NCBI RefSeq assembly: GCF_003012345.1
Contig: NZ_PVRV01000024.1
Location: forward strand, 248,001 to 312,000
Source: Phytohalomonas tamaricis
GTDB lineage: Bacteria > Pseudomonadota > Gammaproteobacteria > Pseudomonadales > Halomonadaceae
Reading direction: 5' to 3'
DNA: 64,000 bases
The translations under genes were made by a program, and so were the position numbers. Below the pieces are notes generated by a model. It had not been told where the DNA came from and searched no databases. It saw nothing but the letters and a program-made list of their open reading frames with translations. Shown here piece after piece: positions 56,834-64,000 of the stretch. How positions within the stretch are numbered: position 1 is the stretch's first letter; every line of letters begins with the position of its first letter.

Positions 56834-58161
56834 TGCTACCGCAGGAGATCATTCGTCATAAGCGTGACGGGTTGGCGCTCAGCACCGAGGATATCCGTTT
56901 TTTTATCAACGGCATCGCCTCGGACACCATTGGCAATGAGCAGATCGGCGCCTTCGCCATGGCGGTCTATCTCAATGGCATGAATCACGCCGAACGCGTC
57001 GCGTTGACCACCGCTATCCGTGATTCCGGTGAAGTGATCGACTGGAGCGACATGAACCTCGCCGGGCCGGTACTCGACAAACACTCCACCGGTGGCGTGG
57101 GCGACGTGGTCTCGCTGGTACTGGGGCCTTGGGTGGCGGCCTGCGGTGCCCATGTGCCAATGGTTTCCGGCCGCGGACTAGGCCACACCGGCGGCACGCT
57201 GGATAAGCTCGAATCGATCCCTGGCTACAACATTTATCCTGATAACGACACGTTTCGGCGCCTGGTCAGAGACTGTGGAGTCGCCATCATTGGCCAGACT
57301 GCTCGGCTGGCTGCCGCCGATAAACGTCTTTATGCCGTACGCGACGTGACGGCAACAGTGGAGTCCATCCCGCTGATTGTCGCTTCGATTCTCGGCAAGA
57401 AGCTGGCCTGTGGCCTGCAAGGATTGGTAATGGACGTCAAGGTCGGCAGCGGTGCCTTCATGCCAACACCGGAAGCCTCACGCGAGCTAGCCCAGGCGAT
57501 TGTCGATATCGCCAATGCTGCCGGCATGCCGACCGCAGCGCTTTTGACCGACATGAATCAAGTACTGGCGACCAGTGCCGGCAACGCGGTGGAAGTCGCC
57601 GAGGCGGTCGCACTGCTCAACGGTGAACTTCACGGCGGACGACTGCTGGAAGTCACGCGCGCGTTGGCCATTGAAATGCTGCTGCAGGGCGGGCTGGTCA
57701 ACGACGCCGAGCAAGCCGGCCACCGACTCGACAAAGCGCTGAGCTCTGGCGCGGCGGCTGAGCGCTTCGAGCACATGATTGCCGGTCTCGGTGGCCCGCA
57801 TGACTTCATCACTCGCAGTGATCACTACCTGCCCAAGGCACCTCTGGTTCGCCCGATACTTGCCAAGACAGAGGGCTATGTAAATCACATCGATATCCGA
57901 GCCCTCGGCATGAGCGTGGTTGAGTTAGGCGGTGGACGCATGACTGCAGGTGCAACCATCGATCACAGCGTAGGCTTGAGTCAGATTGTCTCACTGGGTG
58001 ATTACATGGTACCGGGCCAGCCGCTGGCCATTATTCATGCACGTGATGAGGCCGAGTTCGCACGTGCGGCACACCGGGTCCAGACGGCCGTCACGTTGGG
58101 CGCAGCGCCGTCTATTCATCCCCTTATTCACGATGTGATTCGTCATCGGGAGGTGTCATGA
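56833..58161 (+). CDS. deoA: thymidine phosphorylase
   Basis: Phosphorolyses thymidine to thymine and deoxyribose 1-phosphate. 442 residues (E. coli 440), with the family signature [23 protein letters not shown] around residue 110, [12 protein letters not shown], and [22 protein letters not shown]. The start overlaps the deoC stop by one base, and the stop overlaps the deoB start by 4 nt. Clearly DeoA rather than the longer AMP phosphorylases. Confidence 0.96.
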   Translation: MLPQEIIRHKRDGLALSTEDIRFFINGIASDTIGNEQIGAFAMAVYLNGMNHAERVALTTAIRDSGEVIDWSDMNLAGPVLDKHSTGGVGDVVSLVLGPWVAACGAHVPMVSGRGLGHTGGTLDKLESIPGYNIYPDNDTFRRLVRDCGVAIIGQTARLAAADKRLYAVRDVTATVESIPLIVASILGKKLACGLQGLVMDVKVGSGAFMPTPEASRELAQAIVDIANAAGMPTAALLTDMNQVLATSAGNAVEVAEAVALLNGELHGGRLLEVTRALAIEMLLQGGLVNDAEQAGHRLDKALSSGAAAERFEHMIAGLGGPHDFITRSDHYLPKAPLVRPILAKTEGYVNHIDIRALGMSVVELGGGRMTAGATIDHSVGLSQIVSLGDYMVPGQPLAIIHARDEAEFARAAHRVQTAVTLGAAPSIHPLIHDVIRHREVS

Positions 58162-59378
58162 AACGCGCTGTTGTCTTGATCCTCGACTCCTTCGGTATTG
58201 GTGGCGCACCGGATGCGGCACGCTTTGGCGACGAAGGTGCCGATACCCTCGGCCATATCGCTCGCGCCTGCGCAGATGGCAAAGCCAATCAGGACCGACA
58301 GGGCCTACTCACACTGCCAAACATGGCCCGCCTGGGGCTTTTTCATGCCCACCGCGATAGCAGCGGTGCATGGGCCGAAGGCATCGAGGTGCCCGTTGAG
58401 GGCGAGATCGTCGGCAGCTACGCCTGTGCCCGTGAAATATCTTCTGGCAAGGACACGCCTTCCGGGCATTGGGAAATTGCTGGCGTGCCGGTGCTGTTCG
58501 ATTGGGGTTACTTCGCAGAAAAGGAAAACAGTTTTCCTGCGGATCTACTCGAGGCGCTGGTACGCGAGGCCGGGCTGCCAGGCTATCTCGGTAATTGCCA
58601 CTCATCGGGCACGACGATCATCGAAGCGCTTGGTGAAGAACATGTCCGCAGTGGCAAGCCCATCTTCTATACCTCGGCCGACTCGGTATTCCAAATAGCT
58701 TGTCATGAAGAGCACTTCGGCCTCGGGCGGCTCTATACGCTGTGCGAACTCGCTCGCCGCCTGCTTGAACCCTACAACATTGGCCGGGTTATCGCGCGCC
58801 CCTTCGTTGGCAGTCACATTGGAGACTTCACACGTACCGCCAACCGTCGCGACTATGCTGTTGAGCCACCCTCTCCCACTGTGCTGCAAAAACTGGCCGA
58901 GCATGGCGGAGAAGTGGTATCGATCGGCAAGATCGCCGATATCTACGCGCACTGCGGCATTACTCGCAAGCTTAAAGCAAGTGGTCATGAAGCTCTGTTC
59001 GATGCCACTCTGAACGAGCTTGAGCGAGCCGGTGATAACACTCTGGTGATGACCAACTTCGTCGACTTCGACATGATTTACGGGCATCGCCGCGACGTGG
59101 CCGGGTATGCGGCGGCGCTTGAGGCCTTCGATCGCCGTCTACCCGAATTGCTGGCGCGCTTACAGCCGAATGATGTACTGATCATTACCGCCGATCATGG
59201 CTGCGATCCGACTTGGCGCGGCACTGATCATACCCGTGAACAGGTGCCGGTACTGGCGTTAGGGGGACCTCTCACCCCTGGCCCACTCGGTGCGCGCGAG
59301 AGCTACGCCGATATCGGCCAGTCGCTGGCGCGCTACTTCGGGCTGGACGCAATGGATTATGGCCGCGCCTTTCTATGA
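58158..59378 (+). CDS. deoB: phosphopentomutase
   Basis: Interconverts (deoxy)ribose 1-phosphate and 5-phosphate, Mn2+-dependent, alkaline phosphatase fold. 406 residues (E. coli 407). Metal site pieces are [27 protein letters not shown] (phosphorylated Thr region), [13 protein letters not shown] and [19 protein letters not shown]. Coupled to deoA by an ATGA overlap. Confidence 0.97.
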   Translation: MKRAVVLILDSFGIGGAPDAARFGDEGADTLGHIARACADGKANQDRQGLLTLPNMARLGLFHAHRDSSGAWAEGIEVPVEGEIVGSYACAREISSGKDTPSGHWEIAGVPVLFDWGYFAEKENSFPADLLEALVREAGLPGYLGNCHSSGTTIIEALGEEHVRSGKPIFYTSADSVFQIACHEEHFGLGRLYTLCELARRLLEPYNIGRVIARPFVGSHIGDFTRTANRRDYAVEPPSPTVLQKLAEHGGEVVSIGKIADIYAHCGITRKLKASGHEALFDATLNELERAGDNTLVMTNFVDFDMIYGHRRDVAGYAAALEAFDRRLPELLARLQPNDVLIITADHGCDPTWRGTDHTREQVPVLALGGPLTPGPLGARESYADIGQSLARYFGLDAMDYGRAFL

Positions 59379-59438
59379 CACCGTTCATCATCGTCGATTG
59401 ACGTATAACGCTAACAACATCTTTCCACGAGGCTTTAC

Positions 59439-60164
59439 ATGGCAACTCCCCATATCCAGGCAGAACGCGGTGATTTTGCCGACACCGTACTGATGCCCGG
59501 CGACCCGCTCAGGGCACAATACATCGCCGAGACGTTTCTGACCGAGGTGCGTGAGGTCAACCGCGTGCGCAATATGCTGGGCTATACCGGCCTCTACAAG
59601 GGCCGGCGCATCTCAACGATGGGGACGGGGATGGGCATTCCCTCGACCTCGATTTACGCCAAGGAATTGATTACTGAGTACGATGTGAAATCGCTGGTCC
59701 GGGTTGGCTCCTGCGGTGCAGTGCGTGATGACGTCGGCCTGCGGGATATCGTGATCGGCATCGGTGCTTGCACCGATTCTAAAGTTAACCGCACGCGCTT
59801 CATGGATCACGATTTCGCCGCAATCGCCGATTTCACTCTGGCCAGCCATGCGGTTGCCGCTGCGCGGGCGAAGAATGTAGCCGTAAAGGTAGGCAATCTA
59901 TTTTCCGCTGACCTTTTCTATTCACCGCAGAACGAGCTGTTTTCACGCATGAAGCAGTACGGCATTCTCGGCGTCGAGATGGAAGCCGCCGGCTTGTACG
60001 GCGTTGCGGCGGAATTCAATGCCCGGGCTCTGACAATCTGTACCGTGTCGGATCATATCCTGCGTGGCGAATCGCTCAGCGCACTGGAGCGGCAGACGAG
60101 CTTCAATGAAATGATGGAAGTGGCCCTCGATGCGGTCCTTCTCGACGATCATGACAAGGAGTAG
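59439..60164 (+). CDS. deoD: purine nucleoside phosphorylase DeoD
   Basis: Hexameric PNP acting on purine (deoxy)nucleosides. 241 residues. Seen are [20 protein letters not shown], the phosphate-binding RVGSCGAV, and [16 protein letters not shown] with the purine-site Asp region [14 protein letters not shown] precedes the ATG, 60 nt after deoB. cdd follows after 5 nt. Confidence 0.96.
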   Translation: MATPHIQAERGDFADTVLMPGDPLRAQYIAETFLTEVREVNRVRNMLGYTGLYKGRRISTMGTGMGIPSTSIYAKELITEYDVKSLVRVGSCGAVRDDVGLRDIVIGIGACTDSKVNRTRFMDHDFAAIADFTLASHAVAAARAKNVAVKVGNLFSADLFYSPQNELFSRMKQYGILGVEMEAAGLYGVAAEFNARALTICTVSDHILRGESLSALERQTSFNEMMEVALDAVLLDDHDKE

Positions 60165-60169
60165 TCCCG

Positions 60170-60613
60170 ATGGCGCTTACTGAAGACACAGCCATGACCG
60201 TCTCACCCCAACTCAGGAGCCAGCTGCTTGCGGTGCGTGACAATGCTTACGCGCCGTATTCCGACCATCCGGTCGGTGCCGTGCTGGAGACAGCAGAAGG
60301 CCATGTTTATACCGGATGCAACGTGGAAATCGCCAATTACAAGGGGCTATGTGCAGAAGCCAGTGCCATTGCCGCAATGGCTTCGGCGGGAGACAGGCTG
60401 ATCAGGACGATTTATGTCATCGGGCCCGGCGCGCATCTGTGCACGCCGTGTGGCGACTGTCGTCAACGTATCCGTGAGTTTGCCTCATTAAATACACAAA
60501 TCCACGTGCTCAATGGCGACGGTCAGCTGCTTAAGTCCTACACCATGGATGAATTATTGCCGGACTCTTTTGGCCCCGAAAATATGGGCCGACCGTCAGC
60601 CATGAATCGATAA
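60170..60613 (+). CDS. cdd: cytidine deaminase (tetrameric type)
   Basis: Zinc enzyme deaminating cytidine and deoxycytidine to uridine and deoxyuridine. 147 residues, so the homotetrameric type, not the 294-residue dimer of E. coli. The zinc ligands are in CAEASAI and PCGDCRQ, with the catalytic Glu in the first. AAGGAG is 8 nt before the ATG. Last gene of the operon, feeding DeoA and other nucleoside steps. Confidence 0.95.
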   Translation: MALTEDTAMTVSPQLRSQLLAVRDNAYAPYSDHPVGAVLETAEGHVYTGCNVEIANYKGLCAEASAIAAMASAGDRLIRTIYVIGPGAHLCTPCGDCRQRIREFASLNTQIHVLNGDGQLLKSYTMDELLPDSFGPENMGRPSAMNR

Positions 60614-60623
60614 AAATCGATGC

Positions 60624-60941
60624 TCAATTACTAAAACGTTCACGCAGATAGCGGTTGATGTCGTCAGATTCATACATCCATTGCACCTTGCCATTATCAT
60701 GGGTGATTTGCAGACATGGCACTGTAGTACGACCGCCGCCCTGCATAAGCGCTTGGCGATGTTCGGGGTTTTTCATTACGTCACGCATTTCGATGGGAAG
60801 TGCAAGGCGTTCGATCTCACCGCGCACCTTTCTGCAGAAAGGGCAACTATTGTATTGATAAAGCGCAAGATTCTGACACTGAAGGTCAATTTCGGACTGA
60901 CGCTGTGATGAACGTTCGATAGGTGCCGGTTTGTTGAACAT
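60624..60941 (-). CDS. glutaredoxin/GST-N domain protein, soluble
   Basis: 105 residues with active site CPFCRKVRGEI, cis-Pro VPCLQI, and the end WMYESDDINRYLRERF. Close paralogue of the protein at 49.2 kb but without its membrane anchor. No other domain. Converges with cdd, 10 bp apart. Confidence 0.88.
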   Translation of the reverse strand: MFNKPAPIERSSQRQSEIDLQCQNLALYQYNSCPFCRKVRGEIERLALPIEMRDVMKNPEHRQALMQGGGRTTVPCLQITHDNGKVQWMYESDDINRYLRERFSN

Positions 60942-61009
60942 TTCGCTCTCCTGTACTCCTAGATTAAGACAATACCCGCAATATCGATTGTCACGAGATG
61001 TGATGAATT

Positions 61010-61040
61010 AAAACAGGGACCCATTGGGTCCCTGTTTTAT
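61010..61040. terminator. terminator after CsbD gene 2
   Basis: Stem AAAACAGGGACCC / GGGTCCCTGTTTT with a 3-nt loop, 60 nt past the CsbD stop. Symmetric, so it could act in either direction. Confidence 0.85.
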
Positions 61041-61100
61041 ATTGCCGTGTAATAGCTGATCAGATATGAACTACCAGTTACTACCCGGTCGTCAATCGAC

Positions 61101-61298
61101 TTAACGGTTAGGATCAACCGCATCCTTGATGGTATCTTTCATGTCGCCCTTGGTCTTCTTGGCGTCACCCTTGGTATTCTGAGCCTTGCCTTTGGCTTCG
61201 GTATCTTGATCGTCAGTGGCCTTGCCTAAGGTTTCCTTAGCCTTGCCCGATGCCTTATCGATAAAGCCTTCAGATTTATCAGTCTTTGAATCTTTCAT
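61101..61298 (-). CDS. CsbD-family stress protein, copy 2
   Basis: 65-residue, Lys/Asp/Gly-rich protein: KSEGFIDKASGKAKETLGKATDD, then repeated KGDAKKTKGDMKDTIKD-like segments. The ATG at 61298 follows GGAGGTGACC. CsbD-like by the N-terminal core. The Lys/Gly/Asp repeat tail differs from copy 1. Presumed stress-induced. Not a paralogue by more than the short core. Confidence 0.85.
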   Translation of the reverse strand: MKDSKTDKSEGFIDKASGKAKETLGKATDDQDTEAKGKAQNTKGDAKKTKGDMKDTIKDAVDPNR

Positions 61299-61453
61299 GG
61301 TCACCTCCAATGTGTACAGCGTATCGCGTTTCTTTTCACATTATCATCGAGTGAAATATTACTGAAACAGCGGCTGCGATCCATCACGCAGATACATTAA
61401 GCGTAGCAGCTATGCGCCAGAATGCCATGATCGGCAATGCAGCAACCCGATAC

Positions 61454-62797
61454 TCAGCTTACCTCCTCGACATCGATGACCTTGGAGCGATTCATGACGA
61501 TCTTCCAGCGCTGAATGACCGCCTGATCGTTCCCCTTCACCTCTTTAGTAACCAGATTGATCTGATAGCGTTTTTCTACCGCCTCCCGAGCTACCTGTTC
61601 ATCTTTGAGCCGATAGACGTGACGGGATTCTTTGTCCATCAATTTGGAGAGGATATGCAGGTCGAGGTTCATCACTTCACGCGTCTCGTTGTATCCACTC
61701 ATGAAGCGGGTCGGCGACATGCGCGAACTGCTGCGGTAATGCAAAATCACTTCTTCGCGATGTGTAAGGTTGCCTTTCCTGGCGGCTCGGATATCCTCGC
61801 CCAGCTTGTGAAAACGCGTGTAGTCCACCCATTCAAGCAGGCGTCCGACGGTCTCATCACTGTGTGCGTCGTAATACTGACGTCGCCACTTGGGCCGGCC
61901 CTTGCGCAGCCATCGCCATAATGTATTGCGTAAATCCTCTTTGAAGACTTCGCGCAAGGCATAAAGACCCGCCAGAACAAGCACGAAACGTAGCGTGAAA
62001 TCACCCAGAGCATCACGCGCTTCAAGCATGATCATCGACACAACAATCATTACCACTGCGGTGGCTAATGCCTTTACTGCGCGCTGCTCACCGCCTCCCA
62101 GTTCTTTCGTTTTTTCTTTCAGCGTCACCGGCCACTCAATCAAGCGGCGTAGCAAACGCATCTTGTTGGACATTCGCGATGGATCATCTTCTGCGCGACT
62201 GGAGTTGTACTGCCTGTCGCCGCGATAGCCATGCTCCGTCTTGCAGATATCCAGTAACAGGGCCCTGATTGCCGTGTAGTGTTCATCGCGAGGCAAATGC
62301 GCCACCAGGGACAATAGCTGCTGCTCGGTGAGCCATGACAGGTAGTTATCAATATTGGCGTAGTATTTGAGCCGGCTGTCATCATCAGGCACATTTCGTC
62401 GCATCCGGCTGAGAATTCCTTGCGTATGCTGGACAAGTTCCTCGACCTGCTCGCAGGTCGTGCTCTCCTTGTCATCGAGCAGTTGACGAGTCGACTGCTC
62501 CAGCGCAACAACGTACTGATAAGCATATAAGCTCAAGCTAAGTCGGTAGCGCTCGGAAGATAACTTGCCACGGTCAGCCAGGCGGCTATGGATCAGGGGG
62601 AGATTACGCGTATTACTGTAATAGGTACGCTTGAGATGAATGGCGTTGTGATAGAACGCTTCTTCCGATACGACGTGAGTATTGAGATCGAGCTCGCCCG
62701 GCACGAAAAGATAGAGATCCAGTGTGTGATAGGTCTCCTCCCGCAGTACTCGCGTTATCTTGACCGTAAATCCTTCCTTTTTTTCTACACTGATCAC
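61454..62797 (-). CDS. hypothetical 447-residue protein with two central membrane helices
   Basis: Function unknown and no domain recognised. The GTG at 62797 is the only start that keeps the whole frame. The binding site is weak. The N-terminal 240 residues are soluble, helical and charged, with YYSNTRNLPLIHSRLADRG and SWLTEQQLLSLVAHLP. Two hydrophobic segments at about 242-260 and 268-284 are followed by a basic, soluble C-terminal half (LTHREEVILHYRSSSRMSP) ending KVIDVEEVS. Both soluble halves would face the same side. No neighbour suggests a function. Confidence 0.75.
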   Translation of the reverse strand: MISVEKKEGFTVKITRVLREETYHTLDLYLFVPGELDLNTHVVSEEAFYHNAIHLKRTYYSNTRNLPLIHSRLADRGKLSSERYRLSLSLYAYQYVVALEQSTRQLLDDKESTTCEQVEELVQHTQGILSRMRRNVPDDDSRLKYYANIDNYLSWLTEQQLLSLVAHLPRDEHYTAIRALLLDICKTEHGYRGDRQYNSSRAEDDPSRMSNKMRLLRRLIEWPVTLKEKTKELGGGEQRAVKALATAVVMIVVSMIMLEARDALGDFTLRFVLVLAGLYALREVFKEDLRNTLWRWLRKGRPKWRRQYYDAHSDETVGRLLEWVDYTRFHKLGEDIRAARKGNLTHREEVILHYRSSSRMSPTRFMSGYNETREVMNLDLHILSKLMDKESRHVYRLKDEQVAREAVEKRYQINLVTKEVKGNDQAVIQRWKIVMNRSKVIDVEEVS

Positions 62798-63126
62798 GCG
62801 TCGGCTGCCCTGCTAGGAAAGTGACTATGCTTGAAGCTTATATCACAGCGTTTACGAATTTAAGCCGAGAGACAGACGGTACACTCAGCCGCACTCGCGC
62901 CTTTGTTTCATCAGTAGCCGATAGTGTTCCTACGCTCAGCCGTGTCCTATCTGCCATAGCCACCGCGCCTTCTGCGCAACCAAGCTAATTAAACTAAGCT
63001 TGTCGATAAACCAAGGTGGCGATGCTGGCGCTCCGTCATGTTTGCTTTCGCATAATGAGATGACCCATCAGCATAAAGTATGCTTAACATACTGGATAAT
63101 TATCACAGCCTCGATTAAGGATGATC
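62798..63126. other. intergenic region (329 bp)
   Basis: No coding frame or strong hairpin seen. It separates divergent genes and should carry their promoters. Confidence 0.55.
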
Positions 63127-64000
63127 ATGGCAACACAAACACAGCATGGAAATAATCGCGGCCGCGACGCTAAAAAACCCACTCAAATCCCCGCTGCGGG
63201 ATGGCGAGACACGTTACTGCGTGTCAAAAACGAACTGGATGGTGATCATGTTTCACTGGTCGCGGCAGGCATTGCCTTTTATGGCCTTTTGGCGATATTC
63301 CCCGCCATCGCTGCGCTTATTTCACTGTGGGGATTACTGTTTGACCCCCAACAGGTCGAGCAGCAAATAGCAGCGCTAAGCGAAGTGCTTCCTCAGGAGG
63401 CTGCAGGCATCATCGAGGGGCAAGCACGCCAGGTGAGCGCCAACACTGGTACAGGCATGAGCCTGGCAGCGATTGGTGGGCTGCTGTTCACGATTTACAG
63501 TGCGTCCAAAGGGGTAAAAAGCTTTGTAGCGGGTCTGAACATCATTTACGACGAAGGGGAAAGCCGCGGCTTTATCAAGCGTACAGTGCTGGTGATGGCG
63601 CTAACGCTGGGCATGATCATCATCACAGTGCTTACGCTCGCCACGATTGCCATTCTTCCCATTGCGATCAGCTTCCTACCTTTGGGTGACACCATCAGTA
63701 GCCTACTGCTTTATGTACGCTGGCCTATTCTGTTACTTGTTGTCATGACGGCTATTTCAATCCTTTATCGCTACGCACCCAACCGCCGTGCAGCGCGCTG
63801 GGAGTGGGTCAGTGTGGGCTCCGTTGCCGCTACCATCCTATGGATTATTGGCTCGATCGGCTTTTCGATTTATGTACGCAACTTTGCAAGCTATAACGAG
63901 ACCTATGGCTCGCTAGGCGCTGTGGTCATTCTTCTGATGTGGTTTTGGCTTTCCGCCTACATCGTCTTGCTGGGGGCTGAATTAAACAGCGAGATGGAGC
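63127..64000 (+). CDS. YihY/BrkB-family membrane protein, truncated by window end
   Basis: Open to the last base of the window, 291 residues visible. The polytopic inner-membrane protein belongs to the YihY/virulence factor BrkB family: HVSLVAAGIAFYGLLAIFP, IGGLLFTIYSASKGVKSF, YNETYGSLGAVVILLMWFWL and YIVLLGAELN are diagnostic. The N-terminus is hydrophilic and basic. TAAGG lies 6 nt before the ATG. Often misannotated as ribonuclease BN. The function remains uncertain. Confidence 0.9.
   Translation, partial: MATQTQHGNNRGRDAKKPTQIPAAGWRDTLLRVKNELDGDHVSLVAAGIAFYGLLAIFPAIAALISLWGLLFDPQQVEQQIAALSEVLPQEAAGIIEGQARQVSANTGTGMSLAAIGGLLFTIYSASKGVKSFVAGLNIIYDEGESRGFIKRTVLVMALTLGMIIITVLTLATIAILPIAISFLPLGDTISSLLLYVRWPILLLVVMTAISILYRYAPNRRAARWEWVSVGSVAATILWIIGSIGFSIYVRNFASYNETYGSLGAVVILLMWFWLSAYIVLLGAELNSEME

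Overview
The window reads as chromosomal DNA of a gammaproteobacterium, most likely of the family Halomonadaceae (Halomonas, Kushneria, Chromohalobacter, Zymobacter and relatives). The placement is an inference from gene content and order. It rests on the block ftsB-ispD-ispF-truD-surE-pcm-nlpD-rpoS, the tesA/ybbA/ybbP divergon, a PA3496-family small protein, a short LOV protein of the Pseudomonas SB1/SB2 type, LpxL-type lipid A acyltransferases, and acidic tails on some proteins. I saw no rRNA, tRNA, insertion sequence, prophage or CRISPR array.

Layout. 0-5.5 kb: cell-envelope genes (a GT4 glycosyltransferase, an O-antigen ligase/polymerase-like membrane protein and two unknown membrane proteins) around glyA. 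5.6-9.6 kb: the ybbA-ybbP ABC system, divergent from tesA. 9.6-16.2 kb: an EamA exporter, zntB, an Rdx-family protein, an MFS transporter, a short LOV photoreceptor, a PA3496-family protein and ettA. 16.2-20.1 kb: lpxL, alr and tolC, all leftward. 20.4-27.5 kb: the leftward operon running from ftsB to rpoS, with a DUF368 gene fitted between pcm and nlpD by overlaps at both ends. 27.6-32.9 kb: a NIF3-like domain protein, two Nudix hydrolases, a 2OG-Fe(II) oxygenase, an AGE-family sugar isomerase and a YcaD-type MFS transporter. 33.1-34.6 kb: a second LpxL-like acyltransferase and yajQ. 34.8-37.4 kb: a tandem pair of YcfT-like membrane acyltransferases in A+T-richer DNA, duplicated together with their leaders. 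37.5-46.4 kb: an orphan TctC-type binding protein, a small membrane protein, an ABC transporter (ATPase, FtsX-like permease and AttH/CrtC-like lipoprotein), a 3-hydroxyisobutyrate dehydrogenase-like enzyme with a charged tail, a pirin and a LysR regulator. 46.5-49.2 kb: a VOC protein, then a TPP riboswitch and thiC. 49.2-54.1 kb: a glutaredoxin-like protein, an MBL-fold enzyme, two parvulins flanking a CsbD protein, an AEC transporter and a phospholipid methyltransferase-like protein. 54.5-60.6 kb: a small unknown gene, deoR, and the deoC-deoA-deoB-deoD-cdd nucleoside catabolic operon. 60.6-64 kb: another glutaredoxin-like protein, another CsbD protein, an unknown 447-residue membrane protein, and a YihY/BrkB gene cut by the window edge.

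How the genes work together. The deo cluster is a complete deoxynucleoside salvage and catabolism unit: cdd, deoD and deoA release the sugar phosphate, deoB isomerises it and deoC splits it. The divergent deoR, and a perfect 10-bp inverted repeat in the shared intergenic region, suggest its control. The ftsB-rpoS block links cell division, isoprenoid synthesis, tRNA modification, protein repair, amidase activation and the stationary-phase sigma factor. Two type VII (FtsX/MacB-like) ABC systems are present: YbbAP with TesA, and one with an AttH-like lipoprotein. The strongest leads for new biology are the LOV protein with altered flavin-phosphate contacts, the duplicated YcfT-like acyltransferases, the charged-tail dehydrogenase and the parvulin-CsbD-parvulin cluster. 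None of them is a demonstrated new system.
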